Source: Gammaproteobacteria bacterium RIFOXYD12_FULL_61_37 (GTDB lineage: Bacteria; Pseudomonadota; Gammaproteobacteria; Chromatiales; Chromatiaceae). Taken from it: DNA of 39,098 bases. Positions 23,194 through 33,004 of this stretch are shown piece by piece. Location of the stretch: positions 1-39,098 of the forward strand of contig MGZB01000055.1 in the NCBI GenBank assembly GCA_001801995.1. Reading direction: 5' to 3'. Both the position numbers and the translations under genes were made by a program. Positions within the stretch are counted from its first letter, which is position 1; each line of letters begins with the position of its first letter. The notes beneath the pieces were generated by a model. It saw only the letters and a program-made list of their open reading frames with translations. It did not search any database and had not been told where the DNA came from.

Positions 23194-23520
23194 CGCGGTA
23201 GGTTAATGGGCTGAGGCACGAACCGCACCGCTTGCGGACGACGCCGTCACGCGACCGATGCGCTTCGCTACCGCTCACCGGCATTCTACGTCCGCAGGGC
23301 GGCGACCTCTGCCACTGACAGGCCGGTCTTGGCGGCGATCTGCTCGTCATCCAGACAATCGAGAAGCCCGGTAGGGTGGGCATGTACTCATGCCCACCTC
23401 AATGCTATGGGATATCCGCGAACCCATCGGTGAACAATGGGGGACAGGCCACGATTTTCTCTATTCCAGATCGTTCCCAGGCTCCGGTGTGGGAACGATC
23501 AATTTCCTGATGGGTGGTTG
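23194..23520. other. Gene-free region between the RT and copper receptor genes
   Basis: No intact gene is seen in these 327 bp. The region holds the Rpn-like remnant, a GTGGGCATG/CATGCCCAC hairpin (23376-23397), and a perfect 11-bp palindrome with a 10-base loop, GATCGTTCCCA (23469-23479) and 23490-23500. The latter matches the arm at 18921-18942, so related repeats lie on both sides of the DGR. Both hairpins could also end the convergent transcripts. Confidence 0.7.
23286..23366 (-). pseudogene. C-terminal remnant of an Rpn/PD-(D/E)XK-transposase-like protein
   Basis: On the minus strand, 26 codons and a stop read LLDCLDDEQIAAKTGLSVAE and onward to AALRT. This resembles the helical C-terminal tail of Rpn-family recombination-promoting nucleases (a repeated ...IAxxTGLSxxEVxxL motif). 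Nothing upstream continues the gene; it is abutted by a palindromic repeat at 23371. It suggests past insertion and decay at the DGR edge. The stretch is short, so the family call is tentative. Confidence 0.45.
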
Positions 23521-25635
23521 TCAGAACTCGATGGACGCCTTGGCCCAGATTGTGCGGCCAGGTTCGTTGACGCGGGCATCTCCCGTGTAGCCGGCGATCG
23601 CGGTTGCATCACCGTCGCGGCTGATGTGTTCCGCGTATTTCTCGTCAAAGACGTTGTCTATCCCCAGGGAGACCAGTGACTTTTCGGTCGGCTTGTAGGA
23701 GGCGTTCAGGGCCAGGGTGGCGAAGCCGTCGGTCGGGCCCAGGTCCTGGCCGACGATGTTGCCGTAGTTCACATGGACCCGGTCCTGCTCGTCCACCATC
23801 CGCACCAAGCCGCCCAGGGTCCAGGGACCGGTGCTGTAATCCAGTCCGACGCGGCCCTCCAGGGGCGGGGTCTGAGCCAGGGCCACGTTCATGGTGTCGT
23901 TGTCGGCATGGACGTAGGAGAGGGCGCCGCGCAGGGTCCAGTGGTCGGTGAAGCGCCAGGCCATGTCCGCCTCGCCGCCGTAGCGGGTGGCATCGACGTT
24001 TATTGAATCGTAATTCGCAGTGGACCCTGTTTGCTGGGGGGACGCCGTGTTACAGCCGCCTGCGATGTTACAGGTCAGGATGTAGTCGTCGATCTTGGAA
24101 TAGAAGATCGAGATCGAGGTGCTGAGGCGGTCGGTGCTCCAGATGACGCCGGTATCGAGCTGGTTGTTCTTCTCTGGGTTGAGTTTTGAACTGGGGGTCA
24201 GCCCGTTCCAGGTGGTTGCTTCCCAATGGTCCATGCCTCGCTCGGCATGACCCAGCCCGATGAAGAACTGGGCAGGCTGGCCTTCGAGATCCCGTTCATA
24301 GCGAAGGAACCCGCTCGGGAGGGTCTCGTCGGCGCTACCGATATAGCCCCCGGTGGCGATGCCGTAGTTTGCCGAACTATTTCCATTCCAGCGGTCGGCG
24401 GACCAGTCGTCGAGACGCAGCCCACCTTTCAGGCGGGATTTATCGTTGAGGTCATGTCGCAGCTCGGTCCATACCCCCAGGGTCTCATCCTCCAGATCCT
24501 TGTTGCGCGCCAGGCTGGCATAGGCATCGGCGACGGCCTGAGATGCATTCGATGCAGTGCGCAAGGTGTGCGTGTTTGCCTTCGCATCCAGGCCGATATC
24601 GAACTGGGTACTGGGGGAAAGGATCAATTCCGTCGAGAACCTGGCGCCGTCCGTCTCACGGTCGGGGTTGTTGACCGTGTAATTTCCAGCAGGTTTGGTC
24701 CGCCTACTGTAGTTGTCCATCACATGGTCGATGTAGTTGTGGTAGACCTGGGCCTCGACCTTGGAGATCACCTGGGAGATGTTCTTCTTCTCGAACTTGG
24801 CCCCGTAGCCCTCGCGGTCGAACTTGACTCCGTCCATGGTGCGGTCGGCGTAGTCGGCCTCGGCGCGGCTGCCGGAGGCATCGACGGAAAGCCGGGTGTC
24901 CTCGTTGATTTTCCAACCGGCGTTGAGGTTCAGGCTCTGGCGCTCGTAGGAGGAGTGGACCTTGTTGCCGCCGCCGTCCTCGTAATCTTGGGACTCGGCG
25001 TGGCTGGCGTTGGCCTGGATGAAGCCCTTGCTGCCTGCGGCGGTGACGCCCGCGACGGCATCCTTCCGCTCCCAGCTCCCGGCCGTCAGGCTGCCGAAAC
25101 CTTTTACACCCGGTTGTTCGGCCTTTTCGCGGTCGCGGTCGAAGAGCACCACCCCGGCCAAGTTGCCGTTACCGTGGCGCAGGGTCTGGGGTCCCTTGAT
25201 GACCGTTACCTTGTCGAACAACTCGGGGAAGATGTAGGCGGTGGGCGGGTCCATGCGCATGCCGCAGCCGCCCAGCATTTCGGCGCCGTCCACGAGCAGG
25301 TTCAGGCGCGAGCCCGCCAGGCCTCGCAGCACGGGGTCGCCGTCGGTGCCGCCCTTGCGGACCACGGTGAAGCCGGGGACGTTCTTGAGGAAGCTGGCAC
25401 CGTCGTTGGCCGGGATGGGCTGCTGGGGTTTCTTGGGGTCCAGGACCAGGGTGAGCGGGGAGTCGGTCAAGGGGGCGGTGACGATGATTTCGTCAAACAA
25501 GGATGTCTCAGCCTGGGCGGAGAAGGCGCAGAGGGCGGCAATGGCGGCCGCCAAGGGGCGATAGGCCCGCGATATGTTGGGGGAATGACCATGCGACAGG
25601 TTTGGGGCTTCGGGATTCTGTGGTTGTTTGCGCAT
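23521..25635 (-). CDS. TonB-dependent copper receptor (OprC/NosA type)
   Basis: A 704-residue outer-membrane receptor. The N-terminus has a signal peptide (YRPLAAAIAALCAFSAQA), followed by the plug domain with DEIIVTAP, ANDGASFLKNVPGF, and DPVLRGLAGSRLNLLVDGAE. MLGGCGMRMDPPTAYIFPE follows and contains the CxM pair that binds copper in OprC. A beta-barrel of about 560 residues ends in the usual aromatic ASIEF. It should import copper with TonB energy. GGAGA precedes the start. The gene diverges from the DsbD-like membrane protein, which fits a copper-handling cluster. No TonB gene is nearby. Confidence 0.93.
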   Translation of the reverse strand: MRKQPQNPEAPNLSHGHSPNISRAYRPLAAAIAALCAFSAQAETSLFDEIIVTAPLTDSPLTLVLDPKKPQQPIPANDGASFLKNVPGFTVVRKGGTDGDPVLRGLAGSRLNLLVDGAEMLGGCGMRMDPPTAYIFPELFDKVTVIKGPQTLRHGNGNLAGVVLFDRDREKAEQPGVKGFGSLTAGSWERKDAVAGVTAAGSKGFIQANASHAESQDYEDGGGNKVHSSYERQSLNLNAGWKINEDTRLSVDASGSRAEADYADRTMDGVKFDREGYGAKFEKKNISQVISKVEAQVYHNYIDHVMDNYSRRTKPAGNYTVNNPDRETDGARFSTELILSPSTQFDIGLDAKANTHTLRTASNASQAVADAYASLARNKDLEDETLGVWTELRHDLNDKSRLKGGLRLDDWSADRWNGNSSANYGIATGGYIGSADETLPSGFLRYERDLEGQPAQFFIGLGHAERGMDHWEATTWNGLTPSSKLNPEKNNQLDTGVIWSTDRLSTSISIFYSKIDDYILTCNIAGGCNTASPQQTGSTANYDSINVDATRYGGEADMAWRFTDHWTLRGALSYVHADNDTMNVALAQTPPLEGRVGLDYSTGPWTLGGLVRMVDEQDRVHVNYGNIVGQDLGPTDGFATLALNASYKPTEKSLVSLGIDNVFDEKYAEHISRDGDATAIAGYTGDARVNEPGRTIWAKASIEF

Positions 25636-25872
25636 GACGGTTCTCCAATGGACGCTGATGAGGTGCGCCCAAGGTAGTGAGCAGTCGAAGGGGCTTCAAC
25701 GCGGGAATGGGGGTGGCGCGGGAAAAGGGGCGGTTTGGGGCTGGAATGGGCCATATGCCCCAGTCGCATCGGGCAACTCAGGTCTCTTGCCCCATTTTTC
25801 TTGCCTCTCATCAAGGTGGGGTGACATCCTTGTCCCTATGATTCGCTGTATTGCAGAGTAGGGCGTAACAGA

Positions 25873-26580
25873 GTGGATGGATATTTGCCGCTGGTCTTCG
25901 CCGTCGGCCTGTTCAGCAGTTTTCACTGCATCGGCATGTGCGGCGGGATCATGGGGGCGCTGACCTTCAGCCTTCCGCCGGGTATCCGGGGCGAATTGGG
26001 GCTGATGCTGCCCTTCGTGCTGGCCTATAACCTGGGCCGGCTGCTGAGTTATGGGATTGCCGGCGCCCTCTTCGGCCTGTTCGGCGCGGGTCTGTTCGAG
26101 GTGCTGGAGCCCTGGTTGGGACAGGGGTGGCCGCAACGCCTGGCGGCACTGGTGATGATCGCCATCGGGCTGAACATCGCCGGTTTGTTGCCGCAACTGG
26201 CGGGATTGGAGCGGTTCGGCGCCTGGATCTGGAGGGGGCTGGAACCTGTCGGCCGGGCGCTTCTGCCGGTGCAAACCCGGTCCAAGGCGCTGTTGTACGG
26301 CATGATCTGGGGCTGGCTCCCCTGCGGGCTGGTCTACAGCATGCTGATCGCGGCGGCGGGTCAGGGGTCGGCCTTGTCGGGGGCGCTCATGCTGCTGGCC
26401 TTCGGCCTGGGGACGCTGCCGTCGGTCATGTTGACGGGGATTTTGGCGGGCCGCCTGCAACGTCTGGCGAGGCGGCCTGGGTTCAGGTTCGTGGCCGGGG
26501 CGGGCGTGGCCCTGGTCGGGTTGGTGGCGCTGCTCTATCCGTCCACGATGGACTGGCTGCTGGTGGCGCCGGTAATGTGA
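25873..26580 (+). CDS. TauE/SafE-DsbD_2-type membrane protein, probably copper or cytochrome-oxidase related
   Basis: A 235-residue protein with six to seven membrane segments. It carries the paired motifs HCIGMCGGIMGAL (residues about 18-30) and GWLPCGLVYS of the DsbD_2 family that is often annotated as a sulfite exporter. Members of this subgroup are frequently encoded with cytochrome-oxidase assembly or copper genes and are thought to handle metals or thiols; sulfite export is unlikely. The start is GTG at 25873; the nearby ATG at 25877 is out of frame. It is divergent from the OprC-like gene and 10 bp before the AAA/Fis gene, with which it is probably co-transcribed. Confidence 0.85.
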   Translation: MDGYLPLVFAVGLFSSFHCIGMCGGIMGALTFSLPPGIRGELGLMLPFVLAYNLGRLLSYGIAGALFGLFGAGLFEVLEPWLGQGWPQRLAALVMIAIGLNIAGLLPQLAGLERFGAWIWRGLEPVGRALLPVQTRSKALLYGMIWGWLPCGLVYSMLIAAAGQGSALSGALMLLAFGLGTLPSVMLTGILAGRLQRLARRPGFRFVAGAGVALVGLVALLYPSTMDWLLVAPVM

Positions 26581-26590
26581 GGAGATGGCA

Positions 26591-27454
<864 letters not shown>

Positions 27455-27460
27455 GGGTTC

Positions 27461-27500
27461 GGCTTCTCATCAATCGGAGTGGGGCGCCTCGCCCCATGGC
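27461..27500. repeat. GGGGCGAGGCG repeat family, partial copy
   Basis: The plus strand CTTCTCATC...GGCGCCTCGCCCCATGG matches the reverse complement of the 39029-39073 half with some changes. It begins a few bases after the stop of the AAA/Fis gene. Confidence 0.6.
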
Positions 27501-27513
27501 CCATTCAAATGAT

Positions 27514-27541
27514 CGTAGGTCGGCCTGAAGGTCGGCCTACG
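27514..27541. repeat. Short GTAGGTCGG palindrome overlapping the DUF1841 stop
   Basis: The arms CGTAGGTCGGCC and GGTCGGCCTACG are near-perfect inverted repeats around GAA. The TAG stop of the leftward DUF1841 gene (27537-27539) is inside the right arm. It is related to the elements at 6468 and 13155. Confidence 0.75.
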
Positions 27542-27971
27542 CCCTGTTGCTCAATCGGCGGATGCAGTCCAGGTAGGCGATTTCATCAGGCATGCGGTTG
27601 TTGCGCTGAGCCTCCCAGAGGATCAGGCCCAGGCACTCCATGAGCTGGTGCTCGGTTTCGTGGCCGTCGCCGGCCTTGCGGGCGATTTTCTGGTAGCCAT
27701 CGCGGATGCCGGTGGGGCGGTCGCTGGCCAGTTGCTCCCGCAAGGTGATGTGCATGCCCATGTGCAGGAAGGGGTTGGGATGGCCCTGTTCGGGCGGAAA
27801 GTCGCGATCGATGGCCTCCTCGGGTGAGGAGAGGAGGCTGTGATACTCGGGGTGTTCTTGCAGGACCTCGACGACCAGCCGCTCCAGGGGTTCAAGCGGT
27901 TGGCCGTCGAGTCTCTTTTTCCAGCAGTCGATGAAGAAGCGTCTTACCGACTGCCGGTCCGCGCCGAACAT
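27537..27971 (-). CDS. DUF1841 family protein
   Basis: A 144-residue soluble protein with the DUF1841 pattern: DRQSVRRFFIDCWKK at the start, LEPLERLVVEVLQEHPEYHSLL, then DRDFPPEQGHPNPFLHMGMH, the REQLASDRPTGI block, and HETEHQLMECLGLILWEAQR. Conserved His and Glu residues suggest a helical metal- or ligand-binding fold, but no function is known. It starts 3 bp after the TolC-like gene in the same direction and is probably in its operon. Its stop codon lies in a palindromic repeat. Confidence 0.9.
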   Translation of the reverse strand: MFGADRQSVRRFFIDCWKKRLDGQPLEPLERLVVEVLQEHPEYHSLLSSPEEAIDRDFPPEQGHPNPFLHMGMHITLREQLASDRPTGIRDGYQKIARKAGDGHETEHQLMECLGLILWEAQRNNRMPDEIAYLDCIRRLSNRA

Positions 27972-27974
27972 GGG

Positions 27975-29762
27975 TTAGTTGAAGATCTTGCGCCAGAAGC
28001 CGGGTTCCTGGCTGGCTTTGGGTTGCTGGGCCACCACGGGGGAGGCGGCCATGGGCTGTTCCGACGCCTTGGCGATGGGCGCGGCCACCGGGGTGCCCTT
28101 GTCGGTTTTGATATGGATGTCGTCCAGCATGAAGCCCGGATCGCCCTTGTCGATGACGGTGTCCACTTGTTGCGCCAGCTTGTCGGATACGGCTTCGACT
28201 TCTTTCTCCGAGACGCTGGCGGGCGCCGTGGTGGCGCCTCCAGCCGGACCCGCAGGCGCGTTGGCCTTGTCCTTGGCCGCCACAGGACCATAATCGACAT
28301 CATTGGGCCCGCGAATGACCTCCATCTTGTGGTCGGTGACCTTCATGTATTCGTCGTTGGGGTACTTCCGTTCCGTGTAGGGGTCGATGCCCAATGCCTT
28401 GTTGTATTCGGGCGCCTCGGCCTCGTCGAACATGACGACACTCAGCACTTCGGTAAGACGGCCGACATCGGTCATGACGCGGTATTGGGCCAATAGATTG
28501 TCCATCTCTGCCTTCACCAGGTCCTGACGGGACTGGTAGAGGTCGTTTTCCGTGTTGAGCACGTCCAGCAAGGTGCGTTCGTTGAGGTTGAACTGCTGGA
28601 CATAGGCGTCACGGGTCTTGGCGTTGGAACTGATCTGGCGCTTGATCAAAGAGATCTGCTTGGAGGTGGCCTTGAAGGCGGCATAGGAGAGGCGGGTACT
28701 CTCTTCCACCTGGCGGTAGGTCCGGTTGCGGATTTCCTTGGCCGCGTTGATCTGGTGCGCGGTTTCGCGGCGGCGGGCCATGTCTTTGCCGCCGTTGAAG
28801 AGATTCCAGCGCATCCGCAACATGGCGGTGGCGTCGTCGCTGGAGCCCTCGACGCCGTCGATATCTTCGTTGTGGGTAGTGCCCAGCTCCACGTCGAAAC
28901 GGGGATACATGTTGAAACTGGCCGCTTCGTGCTGCTCGGTGGCGGCGTCCACGTCGGCGAAGGCCGATTTCAGAATGGGGTGATTGTCGATGGCGCGGCT
29001 GACGGCGTCATCTTCGGACCCCGGCAGTTCCCGGCTGATATTGGGCACGGGGGTGAGTCTTCCGGGCTCCTCGCCGACGACCTTGACGTAGCTGGTCTTG
29101 GCGTCCTGCACGTTGACGCGGGCGGCGACGATGTTGTTTTCGGCCAGGGCCAGTCTTGCCTCGATCTGGTCGAGGTCGGCCTTGCGTCCCACGCCCGAGT
29201 CGCTTCGCAGCTTGATCTGGTCATGGATGCGTTCGTGTACGGCGAGGTTTTCCTGGGCCAGGTTGAGCAATTGCTGGTAGCGCAGGATATCGATGTAGAC
29301 CTGAGTGGCATTCAGTCCAATCTTTTCCGCCTGTCCATCGATCTGGTGGGCGGTGGCCCTGGCCCTGGCGCGGTGGCGCTCCACTTCATTGGTGGTCAGG
29401 TGGCCGTCGAACACATTCTGTACCAACGACAGTCCCAGTTCCTTCCGGGCCAGCTCGACGCCGCTGTTGCCCGCGCCACGGGTGGTGGGGCTGTCGGTGT
29501 ACTCGTAGCCATAACCGGCGTTGGCATCCACGGTAGGGTAGTAGCCCCCCTCGGCCTGGCGAATCTCTTCGCGCCGGGCCAGATACTCGTTCTTTTGGAT
29601 GAGTATCTCGGGATTGGTGTTGATGGTGTGCTGGACGATGTCCTGCAAGCTGTTCCTGCCGGAGTCGCCTCCGGCGGCGGCGTGGCCACCAATGGCGAGG
29701 CCCAATGCCACGCCGATGGCGGCAACCAGTGGTTTTAACTGGGTTTTGTTTCGAGCGTTCAT
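27975..29762 (-). CDS. TolC-family outer-membrane channel (LapE/AggA-like)
   Basis: A 595-residue outer-membrane efflux/type I secretion channel. A signal peptide (PLVAAIGVALGLAIGGHAAA) is followed by two OEP repeats: residues about 30-240 (LQDIVQHTINTNPEILIQKNEYLARR, QAEGGYYPTVDANAGYGYEY) and 250-460. The AELGLSLVQNVFDG-like segment and TLLDVLNTENDLYQSR are typical of the AggA/LapE group, which exports large adhesins. About 130 extra residues follow the channel domain: a Pro/Ala-rich stretch, then a short end FWRKIFN. No ABC transporter or adaptor adjoins. The start at 29762 gives a clean signal peptide; a strong-looking promoter precedes it. Confidence 0.88.
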   Translation of the reverse strand: MNARNKTQLKPLVAAIGVALGLAIGGHAAAGGDSGRNSLQDIVQHTINTNPEILIQKNEYLARREEIRQAEGGYYPTVDANAGYGYEYTDSPTTRGAGNSGVELARKELGLSLVQNVFDGHLTTNEVERHRARARATAHQIDGQAEKIGLNATQVYIDILRYQQLLNLAQENLAVHERIHDQIKLRSDSGVGRKADLDQIEARLALAENNIVAARVNVQDAKTSYVKVVGEEPGRLTPVPNISRELPGSEDDAVSRAIDNHPILKSAFADVDAATEQHEAASFNMYPRFDVELGTTHNEDIDGVEGSSDDATAMLRMRWNLFNGGKDMARRRETAHQINAAKEIRNRTYRQVEESTRLSYAAFKATSKQISLIKRQISSNAKTRDAYVQQFNLNERTLLDVLNTENDLYQSRQDLVKAEMDNLLAQYRVMTDVGRLTEVLSVVMFDEAEAPEYNKALGIDPYTERKYPNDEYMKVTDHKMEVIRGPNDVDYGPVAAKDKANAPAGPAGGATTAPASVSEKEVEAVSDKLAQQVDTVIDKGDPGFMLDDIHIKTDKGTPVAAPIAKASEQPMAASPVVAQQPKASQEPGFWRKIFN

Positions 29763-29808
29763 CTTACTCGTCCTCGTCCGATGGTGGGGTTGAACCATGT
29801 TTGAGATG

Positions 29809-29838
29809 AGTATAGATCACAAAAATCTTTCTTTGCAA
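29809..29838 (-). promoter_or_regulatory. Sigma-70-like promoter of the TolC gene
   Basis: On the minus strand TTGCAA (29833-29838) and TATACT (29809-29814) are separated by 18 bases. This is the best sigma-70 match I see in the window, in a locally AT-rich stretch. Transcription would start near 29802, about 40 bases before the ATG. Confidence 0.65.
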
Positions 29839-30178
29839 GCGGTTAACGACTTTTCTTAAAAAACCTCATTAAATGCATTTTAGATGAAGTCGGCCGTAAC
29901 CCATTGATGTTTTGTTTTTGCCATCATTGGGGATTCGGATCGAAGGCCGCTCCGCTTTTACTGGACGGGTTTCGATGTATTTAGAACCCAATGTAGTTTC
30001 CCCTCCGTGCGGCGGCACCGCGATCCGAGTGGCGGACCACGGCATTCTTGATGATTTTCATTGCCTGCCCGGACGACGGGGGAGACAATTCGGGCCATTT
30101 CCTTGCCAATACCAGGTTGCCGTAACCGCTCAGGGGAGCGATCATCGGCCCCCTGGCCCGGATTGATCGTTACTGAAG
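29839..30178. other. Intergenic region upstream of rsxA, no gene seen
   Basis: This stretch is AT-rich to about 29900 and then GC-rich. The only open frame, 29912-30166, has no ribosome-binding site or recognisable protein pattern. The region should carry the rsx promoter, but no clear -35/-10 pair was found. A GGGAGCGATCATCGGCCCCC stretch near 30135 has weak symmetry. Confidence 0.5.
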
Positions 30179-30760
30179 ATGCAGGATTACCTACTCATAC
30201 TGATCGGCACCATCCTGGTGAATAACTTCGTCCTGGTGAAGTTCCTGGGGCTTTGTTCCTTCATGGGGGTGTCGAAGAAGCTGGAGACCGCCATCGGAAT
30301 GGGCCTGGCGACCACCTTCGTGCTGACGCTCTCCTCCGGCTGCTGCAATCTCATCGACACCTATCTGCTGATCCCCCTGGGGCTCGAATACCTGCGCACC
30401 ATCGTCTTTATCCTGGTCATCGCCGTGGTGGTGCAGTTCACCGAGATGGTCATGCACAAGACCAGCCCGGTGCTCTATCAGGTGCTGGGGATCTATCTGC
30501 CGCTGATCACCGTCAACTGCGCCGTGCTGGCCGTCGCCCTGCTGAACGTGCAGTTGGGTCACGGCTTCATCGAGGCCCTGCTCTATGGCTTCGGCGCGGC
30601 AGTGGGTTACTCGCTGGTGCTGGTGTTGTTCGCCGGGATGCGGGAACGGGTGGCGGTGGCCGATGTGCCGCTCCCCTTTCAGGGCAGCGCCATCGCCATG
30701 ATTACCGCCGGACTCATGTCCATGGCCTTCATGGGCTTCGCGGGACTGGTGGCTCAATAG
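30179..30760 (+). CDS. rsxA: Electron transport complex subunit RsxA/RnfA
   Basis: A 193-residue integral membrane subunit with six membrane segments of the Rsx/Rnf complex, which couples electron transfer between NADH and ferredoxin-type carriers to ion movement. Family marks are [30 protein letters not shown] and [12 protein letters not shown], with conserved cysteines that hold the membrane Fe-S cluster, and [21 protein letters not shown]. It is the first gene of the ABCDGE operon, 1 bp before rsxB. A weak ribosome-binding site precedes the ATG. Confidence 0.97.
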   Translation: MQDYLLILIGTILVNNFVLVKFLGLCSFMGVSKKLETAIGMGLATTFVLTLSSGCCNLIDTYLLIPLGLEYLRTIVFILVIAVVVQFTEMVMHKTSPVLYQVLGIYLPLITVNCAVLAVALLNVQLGHGFIEALLYGFGAAVGYSLVLVLFAGMRERVAVADVPLPFQGSAIAMITAGLMSMAFMGFAGLVAQ

Positions 30761-30761
30761 C

Positions 30762-31316
30762 ATGCTGACCGCGATCCTGGCCTCCTCCCTGTTGGCGCTG
30801 GCCTGTGGCCTGTTGCTGGGGTATTCGGCGATCCGCTTCCGGGTCGAGGGCGACCCCATCGTGGAGAAGATCGATGCCCTGCTGCCCCAGACTCAGTGCG
30901 GCCAGTGCGGTTATCCCGGCTGCAAACCCTACGCCGAGGCCATCGCCAAGGGCGAGGCCGACATCAATCTCTGCGCCCCCGGCGGCCAAGTGGTCATGAT
31001 CGCCCTGGCCGACCTGCTGGGGCGCGATCCGACCGCGCTGGATGAGGTGGTAGAGAAGGTCCCCTCCATCGCCTTCATCGACGAAAACGCCTGCATCGGC
31101 TGTACCCTCTGCCTCCAGGCCTGTCCCGTGGACGCCATCCTGGGCGCGGCCAAGCACATGCATACCGTCATCGCCGCCGAATGCACCGGCTGCGAGCTTT
31201 GCCTGCCACCCTGTCCCGTGGACTGTATCCAGATGCTTCCCATCGCCGAGAGCCCGCAACGCTGGGCCTGGCCCTATCCCGGCAAGGGACATCGCCTGAC
31301 CGGGGAGGCCGCGTGA
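30762..31316 (+). CDS. rsxB: Electron transport complex subunit RsxB/RnfB
   Basis: A 184-residue Fe-S subunit. An N-terminal membrane helix ([20 protein letters not shown]) is followed by a [15 protein letters not shown] cluster motif and two 4Fe-4S ferredoxin motifs, [16 protein letters not shown] and [16 protein letters not shown]. All cluster cysteines are present. It passes electrons between soluble partners and the membrane part. It overlaps rsxC by 4 bp. Confidence 0.97.
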   Translation: MLTAILASSLLALACGLLLGYSAIRFRVEGDPIVEKIDALLPQTQCGQCGYPGCKPYAEAIAKGEADINLCAPGGQVVMIALADLLGRDPTALDEVVEKVPSIAFIDENACIGCTLCLQACPVDAILGAAKHMHTVIAAECTGCELCLPPCPVDCIQMLPIAESPQRWAWPYPGKGHRLTGEAA

Positions 31317-33001
31317 CCCTGCCCTACAGCCATACCCCCAATGGGCGCGTGCTCTGGACCTTCGAGGGCGGGGTACACCTGCCCGACATGAAGTCCCTCT
31401 CCAACGGCACCGCCATTGCCCAGGCCGAGATACCCTCGCGGCTGGTCCTGCCGTTGCAGCAGCACATCGGCCAGCCGGCGGAACCCCTGGTCAAAGCGGG
31501 CGACCGGGTGCTCAAGGGCGAGAAGATCGCCCGTGGCGCCGGTATCGTCAGTGCCTCGCTCCATGCCCCCACCTCGGGGCTGATCCGTGAGATCGCCCAT
31601 CACCGCATCCCCCATGCCTCGGGCCTGACCGCCCCCTGCATCCTGCTGGAGCCGGACGGGGAGGGCCGCTGGGGCGAACTGCCGCCCCCCATGCCCGAGT
31701 TCGCCGGGCTGGACCCCGGCAAGGTGATCGAGCGCATCCGCTGGGCTGGGATCGTCGGCATGGGCGGCGCGACCTTCCCGAGCGCGGTGAAGCTGGCGCC
31801 GGGGCCGGAGCGGGCCATCCATACCCTGATCATCAACGGCGCCGAGTGCGAGCCCTACATCACCTGCGACGACCGGCTGATGCGCGAGCGGGCGGACAAG
31901 ATCGTCAAAGGTATCCGCATCCTGCGCCATGTGCTGGACGTGACCGGGGAGTGCCTGATCGGCATCGAGGACAACAAGCCCGAGGCCATCGTCGCCATGC
32001 GCCAAGCGCTGGACGAGGAAAAACTGGAGGCCACCGAGGTGGTGGTGATCCCGACCCTCTACCCCAGCGGCGGCGAGAAGCAGTTGATCCGTATCCTCAC
32101 CGGGCGGGAAGTCCCCAGCCGGGGCATTCCGGCCCACATCGGCATCGTCTGCCACAACGTGGCAACGGCGGCGGCTGTGGCGGACGCGGTCCTGGAGGGG
32201 CGTCCCCTCATCTCCCGCGTCGTCACCCTCACCGGCGGCGGCATCGCCCAGCCCGGCAACCGCGAGGTGCTGCTGGGCACCCTGGCCTCCGATCTGATCG
32301 CCTGGCAGGGCGGCTATCTACCGGGCGTCGATCGCCTGATCCTGGGCGGCCCCATGATGGGGCAGGCCCTCGGCAGCGACCAGGTCCCCATCACCAAGGG
32401 CGGCAATTGCCTCCTGGTCCCCGGTCCCGGCGAACTGCCCGATCCGGGTCCGGCCATCGCCTGCATCCGTTGCGGCCGTTGCGCCGATGCCTGCCCCATG
32501 CAGTTGCTGCCGCAACAGATGTATTGGTACGCGCGGGCCAGGGACATGGACAAGGTGCAGGAGTACAACCTGTTCGACTGCATCGAATGCGGTTGCTGTT
32601 CCCATGTCTGCCCCTCCCGTATCCCCCTGGTGCAGTACTACCGTTTCGCCAAAACCAGCATCTGGGGGCTGGAGGCGGAGCGGCGCAAGTCGGAGCGGGC
32701 GCGCCAGCGGCATGAGTCGCGCCAGCAGCGGCTGGAGCGCCAGGAACAGGAGCGCAAGGCCAAGCTGCGCAAGAAGAACGAGGCGTTGCAGGACAAGCCG
32801 GCGGCCGAACCGGCGGCCGATCCCAAGAAGGCGGCCATCGAGGCGGCCTTGCAGCGTGCCAAGGAAAAGAAGGCCAAGCTGGCGCAGGAGGGAGTTGCCC
32901 CGCAGAACACCGCGCAGCTCACCGAGGCCCAGCAACGCCAGATCCGCGAGGCCGACCAGCGGCGTGCGGAAGCGGCACCGCACAACGAGACCAGCGAGTA
33001 G
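31313..33001 (+). CDS. rsxC: Electron transport complex subunit RsxC/RnfC
   Basis: A 562-residue peripheral subunit that binds NADH/FMN. The start is GTG at 31313, overlapping the rsxB stop; it places the family opening [17 protein letters not shown] correctly. Other marks are [53 protein letters not shown], and two 4Fe-4S motifs, [19 protein letters not shown] and [20 protein letters not shown]. The C-terminal about 110 residues are a Lys/Glu/Ala-rich helical tail ([20 protein letters not shown]), common in gammaproteobacterial RsxC. Confidence 0.97.
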   Translation: MTLPYSHTPNGRVLWTFEGGVHLPDMKSLSNGTAIAQAEIPSRLVLPLQQHIGQPAEPLVKAGDRVLKGEKIARGAGIVSASLHAPTSGLIREIAHHRIPHASGLTAPCILLEPDGEGRWGELPPPMPEFAGLDPGKVIERIRWAGIVGMGGATFPSAVKLAPGPERAIHTLIINGAECEPYITCDDRLMRERADKIVKGIRILRHVLDVTGECLIGIEDNKPEAIVAMRQALDEEKLEATEVVVIPTLYPSGGEKQLIRILTGREVPSRGIPAHIGIVCHNVATAAAVADAVLEGRPLISRVVTLTGGGIAQPGNREVLLGTLASDLIAWQGGYLPGVDRLILGGPMMGQALGSDQVPITKGGNCLLVPGPGELPDPGPAIACIRCGRCADACPMQLLPQQMYWYARARDMDKVQEYNLFDCIECGCCSHVCPSRIPLVQYYRFAKTSIWGLEAERRKSERARQRHESRQQRLERQEQERKAKLRKKNEALQDKPAAEPAADPKKAAIEAALQRAKEKKAKLAQEGVAPQNTAQLTEAQQRQIREADQRRAEAAPHNETSE

Positions 33002-33004
33002 CCC

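Noticed and set aside
24226-25677. A 483-codon rightward frame opposite the copper receptor gene
   Set aside because: It has the Gly/Val/Gln-rich composition expected of the complement of a GC-rich gene and no recognisable motif.
29912-30166. An 84-codon frame upstream of rsxA
   Set aside because: No ribosome-binding site, no hydrophobic or conserved pattern, and unlike the codon use of neighbouring genes.
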